The notes beneath the pieces are model-generated. The model did not search any database. It worked only from the letters and a program-made list of their open reading frames with translations, and was not told the DNA's origin. From positions 124,001 through 188,000 of the forward strand of contig NZ_QWET01000002.1 of NCBI RefSeq assembly GCF_003573545.1: a DNA stretch of 64,000 bases, read 5' to 3'. Every line of letters begins with the position of its first letter. The first letter of the stretch is position 1. Origin of the DNA: Mariniphaga sediminis (GTDB lineage Bacteria > Bacteroidota > Bacteroidia > Bacteroidales > Prolixibacteraceae). Positions 26,354 through 36,500 of the stretch are shown in pieces. The position numbers and the translations under genes were made by a program.

Positions 26354-27709
26354 ATGAAAGCAAAAAATTTCACCAGAAGAAAATTTGTAGGGACTGTCTC
26401 TGCCAGTACCCTTGGGGCAGTAGCAATAGGTAGTATCCCTGCATTTGGGGCAACAAAAACAAGTAATAAGCTGGCCATCCTGGGCGGCAACCCGGTGCGT
26501 CAAAATAAAAGCTGGCCCGATTGGCCCTATGTCGATAAAAATGTAATGGATTCCATTGAAAAAACAACACAAAGCGGTATTTGGTGCCGTATCCAGTCAA
26601 AAGACGGAACGGTACCTACTTTTGAAAAAGAGTATGCCCGGATGATGGGTGTCACCCGCTGTGTGGCAGTGGGCTCAGGAACCCAGGCTCTCCACACGGC
26701 TGTGGAAGCCCTCGGACTGGGGCCCGGCGACGAGGTAATCACCTCTCCCTATACCGACCCCGGTACCATTGCCGCCATCCTTTCGGCCAGGGCACTGCCC
26801 GTGCTTGCTGACATTGACCGTTATTCATTCCAGGTAGACCCCGACGATGTGGAACGCAGGATTACAAAAAATACCAAAGCCATTATGCCGGTGCACATGA
26901 TGGGGCAACCTGCCGATTTGGACCGCTTCCTGCAAATTGCCCGCAAGTACAACCTCTTTCTCATTGAAGATGCCTGCCAGGCACACTTTGCAAAGTTCCG
27001 CGGTAAAATGCTTGGCTCAATTGGCGACATCGGATGTTTCAGCCACCAGTCCTCCAAAGTAATCTCATGTGGTGAAGGGGGCAGTATCATAAGCAACAAT
27101 GCGGAGTTAATGGAGCAATGTTACACGGTACAAAACCACGGAACATCCAAATTTGGCCGCACCGAAACCATTGGGCCAAAATACCGGATGAACGAATTTG
27201 AGGGCGCCATTTTGCTGGGGCAACTTCCCACTGCCATGGAACGTCATGCTGTGCGGAACAAAAATGCGCAGTACCTCACTTCCAAAATCAAAGACATTCC
27301 GGGAATCACTCCGCAAAAACTCTATGACGGCACCGAAGAAGGCTCTTTCTACCTGTACACCATGAACTACAACAAGGAAGAATACAACGGGGTACCCCGG
27401 GAAAAGTACCTGAAAGCACTGGCTGCCGAAGGGGTCGGGTTAAGTCCTTACATTAAAAACGGCCTGCACAGAGAGCCGTGGGTTGACAATATCATGGGCA
27501 GGAAAGAGTACCAGCAAATGTATGGGAAAAACAGGCTTGAGGAATTTAAACAAGACATGGCCTGTCCTGTGTGCGACCTGGTTTGCGACGAAGAAATGGT
27601 TATGTTGTGGGCTTCGGGGCCACTGCTTGGGACAACGGACGATATGGACGATGTGATCAACGCCCTGGCTAAAGTATATGAAAACCGCGACCAGCTTAAA
27701 TCCATTTAA
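26354..27709 (+). CDS. Tat-exported DegT/DnrJ/EryC1/StrS-type PLP aminotransferase-like protein
   Basis: A 451-residue protein with a twin-arginine signal (TRRKFVG at 7-13, then a hydrophobic stretch to AFGA) in front of a full DegT/DnrJ/EryC1/StrS fold. PLP-site residues look intact: GSGTQAL (107-113), IEDACQAH (D206, Q209) and the Schiff-base lysine K235 in FSHQSSKVISCGEGG. These enzymes normally act on nucleotide-linked ketosugars in the cytoplasm, so export of a PLP enzyme is odd; Tat would allow export with PLP already bound. It ends 10 bp before the next gene. Substrate unknown; a dehydratase or isomerase activity is also possible. Confidence 0.88.
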   Translation: MKAKNFTRRKFVGTVSASTLGAVAIGSIPAFGATKTSNKLAILGGNPVRQNKSWPDWPYVDKNVMDSIEKTTQSGIWCRIQSKDGTVPTFEKEYARMMGVTRCVAVGSGTQALHTAVEALGLGPGDEVITSPYTDPGTIAAILSARALPVLADIDRYSFQVDPDDVERRITKNTKAIMPVHMMGQPADLDRFLQIARKYNLFLIEDACQAHFAKFRGKMLGSIGDIGCFSHQSSKVISCGEGGSIISNNAELMEQCYTVQNHGTSKFGRTETIGPKYRMNEFEGAILLGQLPTAMERHAVRNKNAQYLTSKIKDIPGITPQKLYDGTEEGSFYLYTMNYNKEEYNGVPREKYLKALAAEGVGLSPYIKNGLHREPWVDNIMGRKEYQQMYGKNRLEEFKQDMACPVCDLVCDEEMVMLWASGPLLGTTDDMDDVINALAKVYENRDQLKSI

Positions 27710-27719
27710 TTTTTTTACG

Positions 27720-30116
27720 ATGAAAAATGTCCTTCGCATTATCTTTCTGTACTTCTTTTTTGCAGGACTGTCTTTTTCTTTTTTTTCGGATATTACAACA
27801 GTGGCTGCCCAGAACGGGCAGTCACCTGTTCTATTGTCAACTTTTGATGTAGATGCCACACCTCCTGTGGGAAACCAGCTCACTTACGATACCATGAAAA
27901 ATTCGGGCGATTTAAGTCTTCGCGCACGGGGGATAATATTGCAAGGGGCAGGCAAGCCCATTGTATTGTGTGCGATTGACTGGATAGGCATCGCGAATGA
28001 GTCGCAGGATGTTTTTAAACAAGCATTAGCCGAAGCTGCCGGTACCACACCCGACAGGGTTGCAGTACACACCATCCATCAGCACGATGCCCCGATTTGC
28101 GATTTTTCGGCGGAAAAATTACTAAAGGAAAATAATATTCCTGCAGGCTGTTTCGACGGAACTTTTGCAAGGCAATTGATAAAAAACATTCAGAAATCGA
28201 TACTTCAGGGAATCGATAATGCCCAGCCGGTAACAGAAATAGGCACAGGCAAAGCGAATGTGTATAAAGTGGCATCAAACCGAAGGGTCAATAAAAAAGA
28301 TGGGAAAATCGTTTCGATGCGGGGGTCTTCCTGTAAAGATTCCCTTCTGCGCGCTATGCCCGAAGGTGTGATTGATCCTGAAATATCATTAATCAGTTTC
28401 TGGAACAAAGACAAACCTCTGGCAGTACTCAGTTTTTATGCCACCCATCCACAGAGTTATTACTTAACTAAAATTGCAAATCCTGATTTCCCCGGGATCT
28501 CACGTTTTTTCCGCCAATTAGCTGTACCCGATGCTTTGCATATTCATTTTAATGGAGCAGGGGGAAATATTGCTGCGGGAAAATACAATGACGGAAGCCA
28601 TGAAACCAGGTTACTTCTGGCTCAAAGAATGGCTGACGGCATGGAACGTGCCTGGGAAAATACTGAAAAATATACCATTGATGCAGCACATGTAAAATGG
28701 GAAACAGAACCTCTGTTCCTCCCCCTAAATCCCAAAGCGGAGGAGATAGAAAACAAGATGCAGGAAATGAGCCCGCGCCTTCTGGCCAACAACATGGGAA
28801 GGTTAGGCTGGTACAAAAGAAGGATGGGAGGCAAATGTATTGAAACGGCCTGTTTGGCAATAAACAATGCCAGAATGTTATTTATGCCGGGCGAACTGTT
28901 TGTGGAATACCAGTTGGCCGCAAAAGACATGGCGCCGAATAACTTTGTGGCAATGGCTGCTTACGGAGATTACGGGCCATTTTATATTGGAACCCGGCAA
29001 GCCTATGCCGAAGGAGGCTATGAAATAGAATCAAGTCCTGTCACAGAAGATTCAGAAGAAATTATTATGGATAATATGAGGAATCTTCTGGCAAATACTC
29101 AAAACAACAATTGCAACACACTGCTAACTTACCGTGAACAAAATGGGAATTGTAAAAAAATAACAACTGAAAAAGAGTGGCAGAAAAACAGAAAAAGAAT
29201 ATTGGAAAAGTTCCAGGAAGCAGCAGGAAAACTTCCGGCAAATAAAATTCATGATATTGACCTTCAATATACGGATTCTTTACGGCAGAATAATTACATA
29301 CGCTATTCCATAAATTTCCTGGCAGCACCTTCAGAAAGAGTTTATGCATATTTATATAAACCACTAATCACCAAGGGAGAATCGCCTGCTGTATTGGCTT
29401 TGCACAGCACAGGTGCAGGCGGAAAGCGCATTATCGACGATGACACACCGAAGAAAGACAGGGGTTATGCTAAGGAACTGGCAGAAAAAGGGTATGTTGT
29501 TATTGCCCCTGACTATCCGGGATTTGGGGAACTCCGCGATTATAATTTTGAAAATGACCGCTACATGTCAGGGACAATGAAGGGTATTTACAACCATATT
29601 TCCTGCGTTGACTTACTGCAAACCCTTGATTACGTGAACAAAGATAAAATTGGAGCCATTGGGCATTCCCTGGGAGGCCATAATGCGATTTTTGTTGCAG
29701 CATTTGATCCGCGTATAAAAGTAACAGTAACAAGCTGTGGATGGACATTGATGGACTACTATAATGCAGGTGAAAAGGCATCAAAGTTGTATGGCGGGCG
29801 TTTGGGACCCTGGGCACAGGATAAATACATGCCGTTTATAAAAACAAAATATAATCTGGACTCCCAACAGATTCCTTTTGATTTTGATGAAATAATTGCG
29901 GCTATTGCCCCCCGTGCGTTTTTATCCGTGTCACCGGTCAATGATCTCAATTTTTCGGTAGAAGGTGTCAGACAAGGAGAAGCAAACATTCAAAAAGTAT
30001 ATGAGTTTTTGAATGCATCGGACAAAATGAAGGTGCTTTACCCCGGATGCGAACACGATTTTCCCAAGGATATGCGACAGGAGTCCTATAACTTTATCGA
30101 TAAAATTCTTAAGTAA
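27720..30116 (+). CDS. Ceramidase-fold / alpha-beta-hydrolase fusion protein, exported
   Basis: A 798-residue two-domain protein. I start at ATG 27720 because it gives a clean signal peptide (to about VAAQ, residue 31); an in-frame ATG at 27678 lies inside the preceding gene. Residues 37-455 are a ceramidase-fold domain like the protein at 23500, with H120, H243, E392 and a tyrosine near 422 as likely metal ligands and GAGGNIAAGKYN replacing the nucleophile motif. Residues about 500-798 are an alpha/beta hydrolase with S650 (GHSLGG), D742 (SPVNDL) and H779 (CEHDFP) as a probable triad, like acetyl-xylan-esterase or dienelactone-hydrolase relatives. The fusion suggests two consecutive steps on one substrate. 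Confidence 0.85.
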   Translation: MKNVLRIIFLYFFFAGLSFSFFSDITTVAAQNGQSPVLLSTFDVDATPPVGNQLTYDTMKNSGDLSLRARGIILQGAGKPIVLCAIDWIGIANESQDVFKQALAEAAGTTPDRVAVHTIHQHDAPICDFSAEKLLKENNIPAGCFDGTFARQLIKNIQKSILQGIDNAQPVTEIGTGKANVYKVASNRRVNKKDGKIVSMRGSSCKDSLLRAMPEGVIDPEISLISFWNKDKPLAVLSFYATHPQSYYLTKIANPDFPGISRFFRQLAVPDALHIHFNGAGGNIAAGKYNDGSHETRLLLAQRMADGMERAWENTEKYTIDAAHVKWETEPLFLPLNPKAEEIENKMQEMSPRLLANNMGRLGWYKRRMGGKCIETACLAINNARMLFMPGELFVEYQLAAKDMAPNNFVAMAAYGDYGPFYIGTRQAYAEGGYEIESSPVTEDSEEIIMDNMRNLLANTQNNNCNTLLTYREQNGNCKKITTEKEWQKNRKRILEKFQEAAGKLPANKIHDIDLQYTDSLRQNNYIRYSINFLAAPSERVYAYLYKPLITKGESPAVLALHSTGAGGKRIIDDDTPKKDRGYAKELAEKGYVVIAPDYPGFGELRDYNFENDRYMSGTMKGIYNHISCVDLLQTLDYVNKDKIGAIGHSLGGHNAIFVAAFDPRIKVTVTSCGWTLMDYYNAGEKASKLYGGRLGPWAQDKYMPFIKTKYNLDSQQIPFDFDEIIAAIAPRAFLSVSPVNDLNFSVEGVRQGEANIQKVYEFLNASDKMKVLYPGCEHDFPKDMRQESYNFIDKILK

Positions 30117-30132
30117 CGAAATTGTAGCAGAT

Positions 30133-31134
30133 ATGAAAAGCTACATTATACTTTCTGTGTTCTTACTGTTTGGCTGGAATATGCTGTTTGCACAAATTCC
30201 TTCAACCCAATGGGTTTTGGAGCAAAAAAACGTAGCGTGGGAGCCGAGAGATTCTCAGGGCGAGGTTGTATACAACGGTTACATGTGGATATTGGGAGGA
30301 TGGTACGATTCATACTCTCCTCCTCCCCGGGATGTATGGAAATCAAAAGATGGAAAAAACTGGGAACTGGTTTCAGAACAGGCTCCCTGGGAACACAGTG
30401 ACTTGCCCATGTCTTTGGTTTTTAAGGACAAAATGTGGATGATGGGAGGTTGGTATAATGGCCGGTTGGAAGGGAGATCTGCCAGCAATAGGGTCTGGTC
30501 TTCAAAGAATGGCAAAAACTGGAGTCTGGTCACTGAAAAAGCCGGGTGGTCTGCCAGATGTGCCGCAGCAACAGTATCTTTCAAAGGAAAAATGTGGATA
30601 CTGGGAGGCACCTCGGCCTACTATTACGGAGGAAAAGACAGCCTGCTAAACGATGTCTGGTATTCGGAAGACGGAAAAAACTGGACATTGGCAACAGCCA
30701 AAGCAGCCTGGTCTCCCAGAGCTTTTCACCAGGCAGTTGTTTTTAACGATCGAATTTATGTGATGGGCGGAGGAAATTACGACCCGGAATATTTTGGGTT
30801 CAATGATGTTTGGAGCAGTTCGGATGGTATCCACTGGAGAGAAGAAGTGAGTAATGCAAGCTGGCATGAACGTATTTGGTTCTCCTCCATAGTATTCAGG
30901 GATTGTATCTGGGTGATCGGCGGATGGTCTGGCAATCCTTATAAAAACTGGGGAGATATCTGGTACTCTCAAAATGGCAAAGAGTGGCGAGAGTTAAAAA
31001 CCGATGGCCCCACCTGGAAAGAGAGGCATGAGCATTCTGCCTTCGTGTTTCAGGACAAATTATGGATAGCGGGAGGCATGACCCCTCCCCTTGTCAATGA
31101 TGTTTGGTCATTGATACTTTCTGAAAAATGGTGA
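30133..31134 (+). CDS. Exported Kelch-type beta-propeller protein
   Basis: A 333-residue protein with signal peptide (MLFAQ, about residue 21) and six repeats of a Kelch-like unit. The GG doublets are in WILGGWYDS, WMMGGWYNG, WILGGTSAY, YVMGGGNYD, WVIGGWSGN and WIAGGMTPP, each followed by DVWxSxDGKxW. That fits one six-bladed propeller, probably a binding or sialidase-like fold without clear catalytic residues. It lies 16 bp after the fusion gene and closes the locus A set. Confidence 0.82.
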   Translation: MKSYIILSVFLLFGWNMLFAQIPSTQWVLEQKNVAWEPRDSQGEVVYNGYMWILGGWYDSYSPPPRDVWKSKDGKNWELVSEQAPWEHSDLPMSLVFKDKMWMMGGWYNGRLEGRSASNRVWSSKNGKNWSLVTEKAGWSARCAAATVSFKGKMWILGGTSAYYYGGKDSLLNDVWYSEDGKNWTLATAKAAWSPRAFHQAVVFNDRIYVMGGGNYDPEYFGFNDVWSSSDGIHWREEVSNASWHERIWFSSIVFRDCIWVIGGWSGNPYKNWGDIWYSQNGKEWRELKTDGPTWKERHEHSAFVFQDKLWIAGGMTPPLVNDVWSLILSEKW

Positions 31135-31639
31135 TGCCGGCAAGTTTTTTCACCTCCTGATTGTACCTGAAAATTGGTTCTTTTTTAACTTCTTACGGAT
31201 TTCCAACACACTTTCTTTCATAAGTCAGAGGCAACGTTTCTACCCGTTTAAACCGGATTTCATTATAATGCCAGGCCTCGCTTTATGTCGAAATTCCACT
31301 ATCGATTTTAGCTACAAACTAACACTCATTCCATTTTTGTCATGTATTCCAAAACAACAGAATAACATTCCTGGCAAGGAGGAAGGACTCTCTTCTTCGT
31401 CTATGGAACAAACAGATAAAAAACACACATAAGTTCAAATAAAAAGACTATTGAACAGGTACAAAAACAAGAGGTATATTGGCTATATCCCTTAGACGAC
31501 ATATACCTTATGCTCATATACTTCTCACAACAAGGAATCCCTTAGGTTTACTAATAATGTCATAAAATTGCATAAACATGCCTGATTAAAAAACCTTGCA
31601 TCTTCTAAAAATCCATTCCTCTTAATTTAATATTTTTAA
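31135..31639. other. Gene-free intergenic region before the ECF sigma gene
   Basis: About 500 A/T-rich bases without a supported ORF. A small inverted repeat AGGTATAT/ATATACCT (31472-31479/31501-31508) is present, and the -7 box for the sigma gene follows. No RNA gene was recognised. It separates locus A from locus B. Confidence 0.5.
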
Positions 31640-31647
31640 TAGTTTTG
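31640..31647 (+). promoter_or_regulatory. -7 promoter box for the ECF sigma gene
   Basis: TAGTTTTG fits TAnnTTTG and lies 21 bp upstream of the ATG at 31669. This also argues against the TTG at 31645 as start, because it would fall inside the box. Confidence 0.5.
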
Positions 31648-31668
31648 TCTCTTTCTAACTTTTGTCTG

Positions 31669-32259
31669 ATGAATGAAAGTGCCCGGCAACTCTTTGAACG
31701 TATTAGAAGCAGTGATGAAGCTGCGTTCAAAATTGTTTATAATAAGTACTATTCAAGATTGTACTATTTTGTTTTTGAATTCTTTCCCCAAAAGGATATA
31801 GCTGAGAACATTGTTCAGGATACCTTTTTTATTCTCTGGGACAAAAGGAAGAAATTAAACGACAATACAAATCTTTCCTCCTACTTATTTACCGTAGCCA
31901 AAAATAACTGTTTATACAGGCTGCGTGATAAAAGGTACAGACAAAAACTGTTTGCCTCATCCGATTTAGACGTACTTGAATTTGAGTTGAACCTGGAAAC
32001 ATTGGGTATAATAGATACTTCGGCATTTGCTTTTCGGGAAATTGAGGAGATCATCGAAAAAGTTCTGGAAGGGCTGCCTAAACAATGCAAAAAAATATTT
32101 GAACTCAGCCGTTTCAGGGAAATGAAAAACAAAGAGATTGCACAACAATTGAATATCTCAGAAAAAACAGTGGAAGGGCATATTACCAAAAGCCTTAAAA
32201 TACTAAAAGAAGCCCTGAAAGACTTTTTGCCAATAGTGGCTTATCTATTTATCATTTAA
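31669..32259 (+). CDS. ECF sigma-70 factor (locus B)
   Basis: A 196-residue extracytoplasmic-function sigma factor. Region 2 is seen as AFKIVYNKYYSRLYYFVFEF and DIAENIVQDTFFILW; region 4 as LPKQCKKIFELSRFREMKNKEIAQQLNISEKTVEGHI split over about residues 132-170, with a helix-turn-helix. The start at ATG 31669 was chosen over an upstream TTG lying in the promoter box. It is followed by fecR after 96 bp, and should direct transcription of the locus B susC/susD genes when released by FecR. It may also serve the sigma-less locus A. Confidence 0.93.
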   Translation: MNESARQLFERIRSSDEAAFKIVYNKYYSRLYYFVFEFFPQKDIAENIVQDTFFILWDKRKKLNDNTNLSSYLFTVAKNNCLYRLRDKRYRQKLFASSDLDVLEFELNLETLGIIDTSAFAFREIEEIIEKVLEGLPKQCKKIFELSRFREMKNKEIAQQLNISEKTVEGHITKSLKILKEALKDFLPIVAYLFII

Positions 32260-32355
32260 ACACATAAGACATCTTCCTTCCTGCTTTTCAAAAAAAAGTG
32301 ATATTTAAAGCAAGGGTAAACGCGGCCATGTGCAATATACTTATAGAACGTTAAT

Positions 32356-33375
32356 ATGGAAAATACCAATAAAATAGTAAACCTCGTTACGGGAAACATT
32401 CATCCTGAGAACAAAAAGAAAGTGCTTGCTGAAATCCATGCAAATGAAGAATCCAGAAAAACTTTTCACAAATTAAAAGCGGCATGGGTTGTTTTCTCCT
32501 TTACAAAAAAGAAACAGGACTACGAGATTGAAAAAAGCTATCTTGCGCTACATAAAAAAATCCAAAGGCATAAATACCTTCCCTTTCATTCAAAAATCAG
32601 TTATAATTTAAAATACGCTGCCATTCTGTTTATCATTATTGGGTTGCCTGTATTATGGTATTTAATTAATCAAACTTCCTCATCGGAGGTAAACAAAGAA
32701 TTGAAATATGTATCTGTAGTGGCAGACAATGGACAGATGTCAAAAATAATACTCCCCGACAGTTCTCTCGTTTTATTAAATTCCGGAACCACACTGTCGT
32801 ATAACAGTAGCTATGCCATTACCAACCGTGATTTAATCCTGAAGGGACAAGCTTACCTGCAAGTTAAAAAGGATAGTAAAAACCCTTTAACCGTAACATG
32901 CAATAATTTAAAAGTAAAAGTACTGGGAACAGAATTTGACATAAGTGCCTACCCTGAAGACGATAAAATCCAGGTGGTACTGGAAACCGGGAGCATTCAG
33001 CTATTGCGAACCGAAGATGATTCATTCAGTTACACGCTTAAACCGGGAGAAATGGCTCAATACGATGTCAAACAAAAAGATGTTGTAATAGAAAAAGTAA
33101 ATACCGCGGATTATACAACCTGGAAAGAAGGAAGCCTTATATTTAATGATGTCCCGATGGCTAATGTTACGAAACGACTGGAGCGCAGGTTCGACATTGA
33201 AATTGTCATAAAAGATAAAGAAGTTTACCAATCCGTCTTTAATGCCAACTTCAAAGAGGAAGATTTAACCGAAATACTGGAATACATCCAATATACATGT
33301 CCTATAAAATACACTGTAGAAAAAGAAACCAATGAAAATAAGAAAAAAATCAAATTTTATTATCAACCTAATTAA
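32356..33375 (+). CDS. FecR-family anti-sigma factor (locus B)
   Basis: A 339-residue anti-sigma factor: cytoplasmic N-terminus, one membrane helix at about 86-105 (AAILFIIIGLPVLWYLI), a periplasmic FecR domain (GQMSKIILPDSSLVLLNSG; GQAYLQVKKDSKNPL) and a C-terminal DUF4974-type domain. It is divergent from the locus A FecR. It lies between its sigma factor and susC, the standard signalling cassette for STN-bearing SusC transporters. A hairpin follows in the 152-bp gap before susC. Confidence 0.92.
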   Translation: MENTNKIVNLVTGNIHPENKKKVLAEIHANEESRKTFHKLKAAWVVFSFTKKKQDYEIEKSYLALHKKIQRHKYLPFHSKISYNLKYAAILFIIIGLPVLWYLINQTSSSEVNKELKYVSVVADNGQMSKIILPDSSLVLLNSGTTLSYNSSYAITNRDLILKGQAYLQVKKDSKNPLTVTCNNLKVKVLGTEFDISAYPEDDKIQVVLETGSIQLLRTEDDSFSYTLKPGEMAQYDVKQKDVVIEKVNTADYTTWKEGSLIFNDVPMANVTKRLERRFDIEIVIKDKEVYQSVFNANFKEEDLTEILEYIQYTCPIKYTVEKETNENKKKIKFYYQPN

Positions 33376-33423
33376 TTAAAAAATACGTTGCTTATGAACA
33401 AAAACTGACAGAATCTATGTAAA

Positions 33424-33448
33424 AAGGAGATGCTGCGAACATCTCCTT
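33424..33448 (+). other. Hairpin between fecR and susC, locus B
   Basis: AAGGAGATG (33424-33432), loop CTGCGAA, CATCTCCTT (33440-33448): a perfect 9-bp stem. A second stem GTGCCA/TGGCAC (33460-33465/33481-33486) follows. The locus A counterpart shares the closing ATG/CAT pair and loop bases but has different, still complementary stem bases. Confidence 0.65.
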
Positions 33449-33527
33449 CATAATGGGATGTGCCAACATTTAAACAACTATGGCACAAAATTAATTTGAA
33501 GTTTCATCATCAAATCATTACAAAAGT

Positions 33528-36500
33528 ATGAAAAAAAACGGTTATCAATTGATTGCCCTATTTAAAGTATTATGGCAGTCGAAAGGTTTAAAGGTTATGA
33601 GGCTAGTTTTATTTGCTTTAATATTTAGTGCCACCCAAATGCTGGCAGTAAATACCTATTCTCAAAATACTCCACTCACTTTAGACTTGAAAAATACGTC
33701 TATAAAAAATATTCTGGGTACTATCCAGGATAATTCGGAGTTTTATTTTATCTATGACGCCTCTCTTGTAGACGTACAGAAAGAAATCACTATCAAAGTA
33801 AAAAACAAATTGATTCCTGAAATCCTGGATGAAATATTCAGGGGTTCAAACGTGGTGTATAGAATCACGGATCGCCAAATCGCACTCACAGCACTGAATT
33901 ACAGCGCTTCAAATATTCAGCAAAACAAAACCGTATCAGGAAAAGTAACCGACATGGGCAGCCAGCCATTACCAGGAGTTACCGTCGTCCTAAAAGGGAC
34001 TACACAAGGCACCATTACAACCGCTGACGGGGATTATTCCCTTTCCAACGTTCCGGAAAATGCCACGTTGGTGTTCTCCTTTGTGGGGATGAAGGCGCAA
34101 GAGGTGGTTGTGGGAAACCGGGTGAGGATTGACATAAAAATGGAAGAAGAGACCATTGGCTTGGAAGAAGTGGTTGCCGTAGGATATGGAACGGTAAAAA
34201 AAGTAGATCTTACCGGTTCGGTGGAAAAAGTGAATACGGATATTTACAAGAACCAAAGTATGACCCAGCTAACGGACATGTTAAATGGAACAGTCGCAGG
34301 CTTTAACACCATTCAGGGTACATCTGCCAAAGGGGGCAGTTCAATAGAAATCAGGGGAGCCAATTCACTGAATGCTTCTACGGAGCCGATGGTTGTTCTG
34401 GATGGTGCCATCTACAACGGAAGCATTAGCGACATAAACCCGGTTGACGTTGAATCAATCGACATACTAAAAGACGCAAGTTCTGCCGCTGTTTTTGGTG
34501 CCAGAGCTGCATCCGGAGTAATTTTAATAACAACTTCCAAAGGAAAAACAGGTAAGCCCACAATAAATTTCTCCAGCCAGGTAGGTATTGCAAAACCTAC
34601 CAATGATTTCCGGCCTAACGACAAAGATAAATATATAACCTGGAGGCAGGATGTCATGAGGCAAAGAAACCCGAATAAACCATTATGGTATTACAATAAT
34701 CCTACTAGCTTACCCGATGGCGTGAGCCTGGAACAGTGGAGAAATGAGAGTGCCAATCCCAATGACGACAATACCAGGGAATGGCTGTCCCGGCTTACAT
34801 TCTACCCAGTAGAAGTAGAAAACTATCTGAATGGAAATTCAGTTGACTGGTACAGTAAAGTTATTGGCACAGGAGTACGCCAAAAGTACGATTTGAGTGT
34901 AGGCGGAGGAACGGAAAACCTCAGCTATTATTGGTCGTTCGACTACCAAAACAACGAAGGGATAATTAAAGGGGATGATTTTTCGACATTCAGGACCCGG
35001 TTAAATTTTGATTTTGACATTAACGATTGGTTAAATGTGGGCATAAACTCCCAGTTCGCAGACAGGGATGAAAGCACTGTAACAGCAAACATGGGGCAAA
35101 TGTACATAATGAGTCCCTATGGGTCAATGTACGAAGAAGACGGTTCATTGAAATGGTACCCCAATGATTTTGCTGTGCTTAACCCATTTATGAACTATTA
35201 CGGACAGGACAGGTTAAGAAAAATCAACTCGCTGTTTGCCAATATGTATGCCAATATTTCGTTCCCGCTGGGAATAAATTATAAAATTTCATTCCAGCCC
35301 AGGTACGAATTTTTGAAAGACTATAATTTTTACTCTACCGAAACGATTACCGGAGGGGCTGGTGGTTCGGCCTCGCGAATTGAATCCTTTTCCTTCAACT
35401 GGATACTTGACCACATTATTTCCTGGAAAAAGGAACTGGGGATGCACTCGTTCGACCTGACCCTTTTGTACAGTGCCGAACAAAATAAATATTGGGAATC
35501 GACACTTGGCAATGAAATTTTTGTTCCAAACGAAAAATTAGGATTTGGCGGACTTCAATTTGGAACAAATCCTTCGGTAGAATCATTGGATGCCGAAAGT
35601 ACAGGTGATGCAGCAATGGCCAGAATGAACTACATCTTAAATAATAAGTATCTTCTCACCGCATCAATCAGAAGAGATGGCTATTCGGCATTTGGCAAAG
35701 AAAACCCGAGAGCCTATTTCCCGGCTGTTGCCTTAGGATGGAAAATTTCGGAGGAAGACTTTTTCGATTTTGAAAACGTGTACCAACTTAAGCTCAGAGC
35801 CTCGTGGGGAACGAACGGGAACCGTGAAATAGGAAGCTATGCCGCGTTGGCGCAGTTAAACTCAACCCTGTATTATAACGGCAGCAACGTACAAGTAGGT
35901 GTTTTTAACGAATCTTTGGCAAACTATGGCCTTGTTTGGGAAAAAACAGAATCACTGAACTTTGGATTTGATCTGGGCCTTTACAACAACCGGCTGACGC
36001 TGACAGGTGATTTTTATAAAATGAATACGAAAGATCTGCTAATGGATCGCTTATTGCCTGAAATAACGGGTTATGAAAGTGTAACATCCAACCTTGGTGA
36101 ATTGGAGAACAAAGGATTCGAACTAACATTAAACTCGGTTAACATTAAGAATGAGCAGTTTAGCTGGCAAACAAATTTAGTATTTTCTCTGAACAGGAAT
36201 AAAATTGTCAGACTGTTTGGTGACTATGAGGAAGTTGAAATTGATGGAAAAGTAGTAAAAAGAGAAGTACCTGATTATTCCAATGAATGGTTTCCGGGGC
36301 ATGCCATCGATCATATATGGAACTATAAAATCCAGGGAGTATGGCAATTGGGAGAAGAGGAAGCAGCGGCTGTATACGGGTTAAGACCAGGTGACTGGAA
36401 AGCACAAGACGTTGACGATAATGACAAGTATGAGGCGATCCAGGACAAACAGTTTATCGGATACAAGGAGCCACGCTACAGAGTTGGAATGAGGAATGAC

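Noticed and set aside
27678-27719. Upstream ATG for the ceramidase/hydrolase fusion
   Set aside because: It overlaps the end of the aminotransferase-like gene and would put polar residues ahead of the signal peptide; 27720 gives a normal one.
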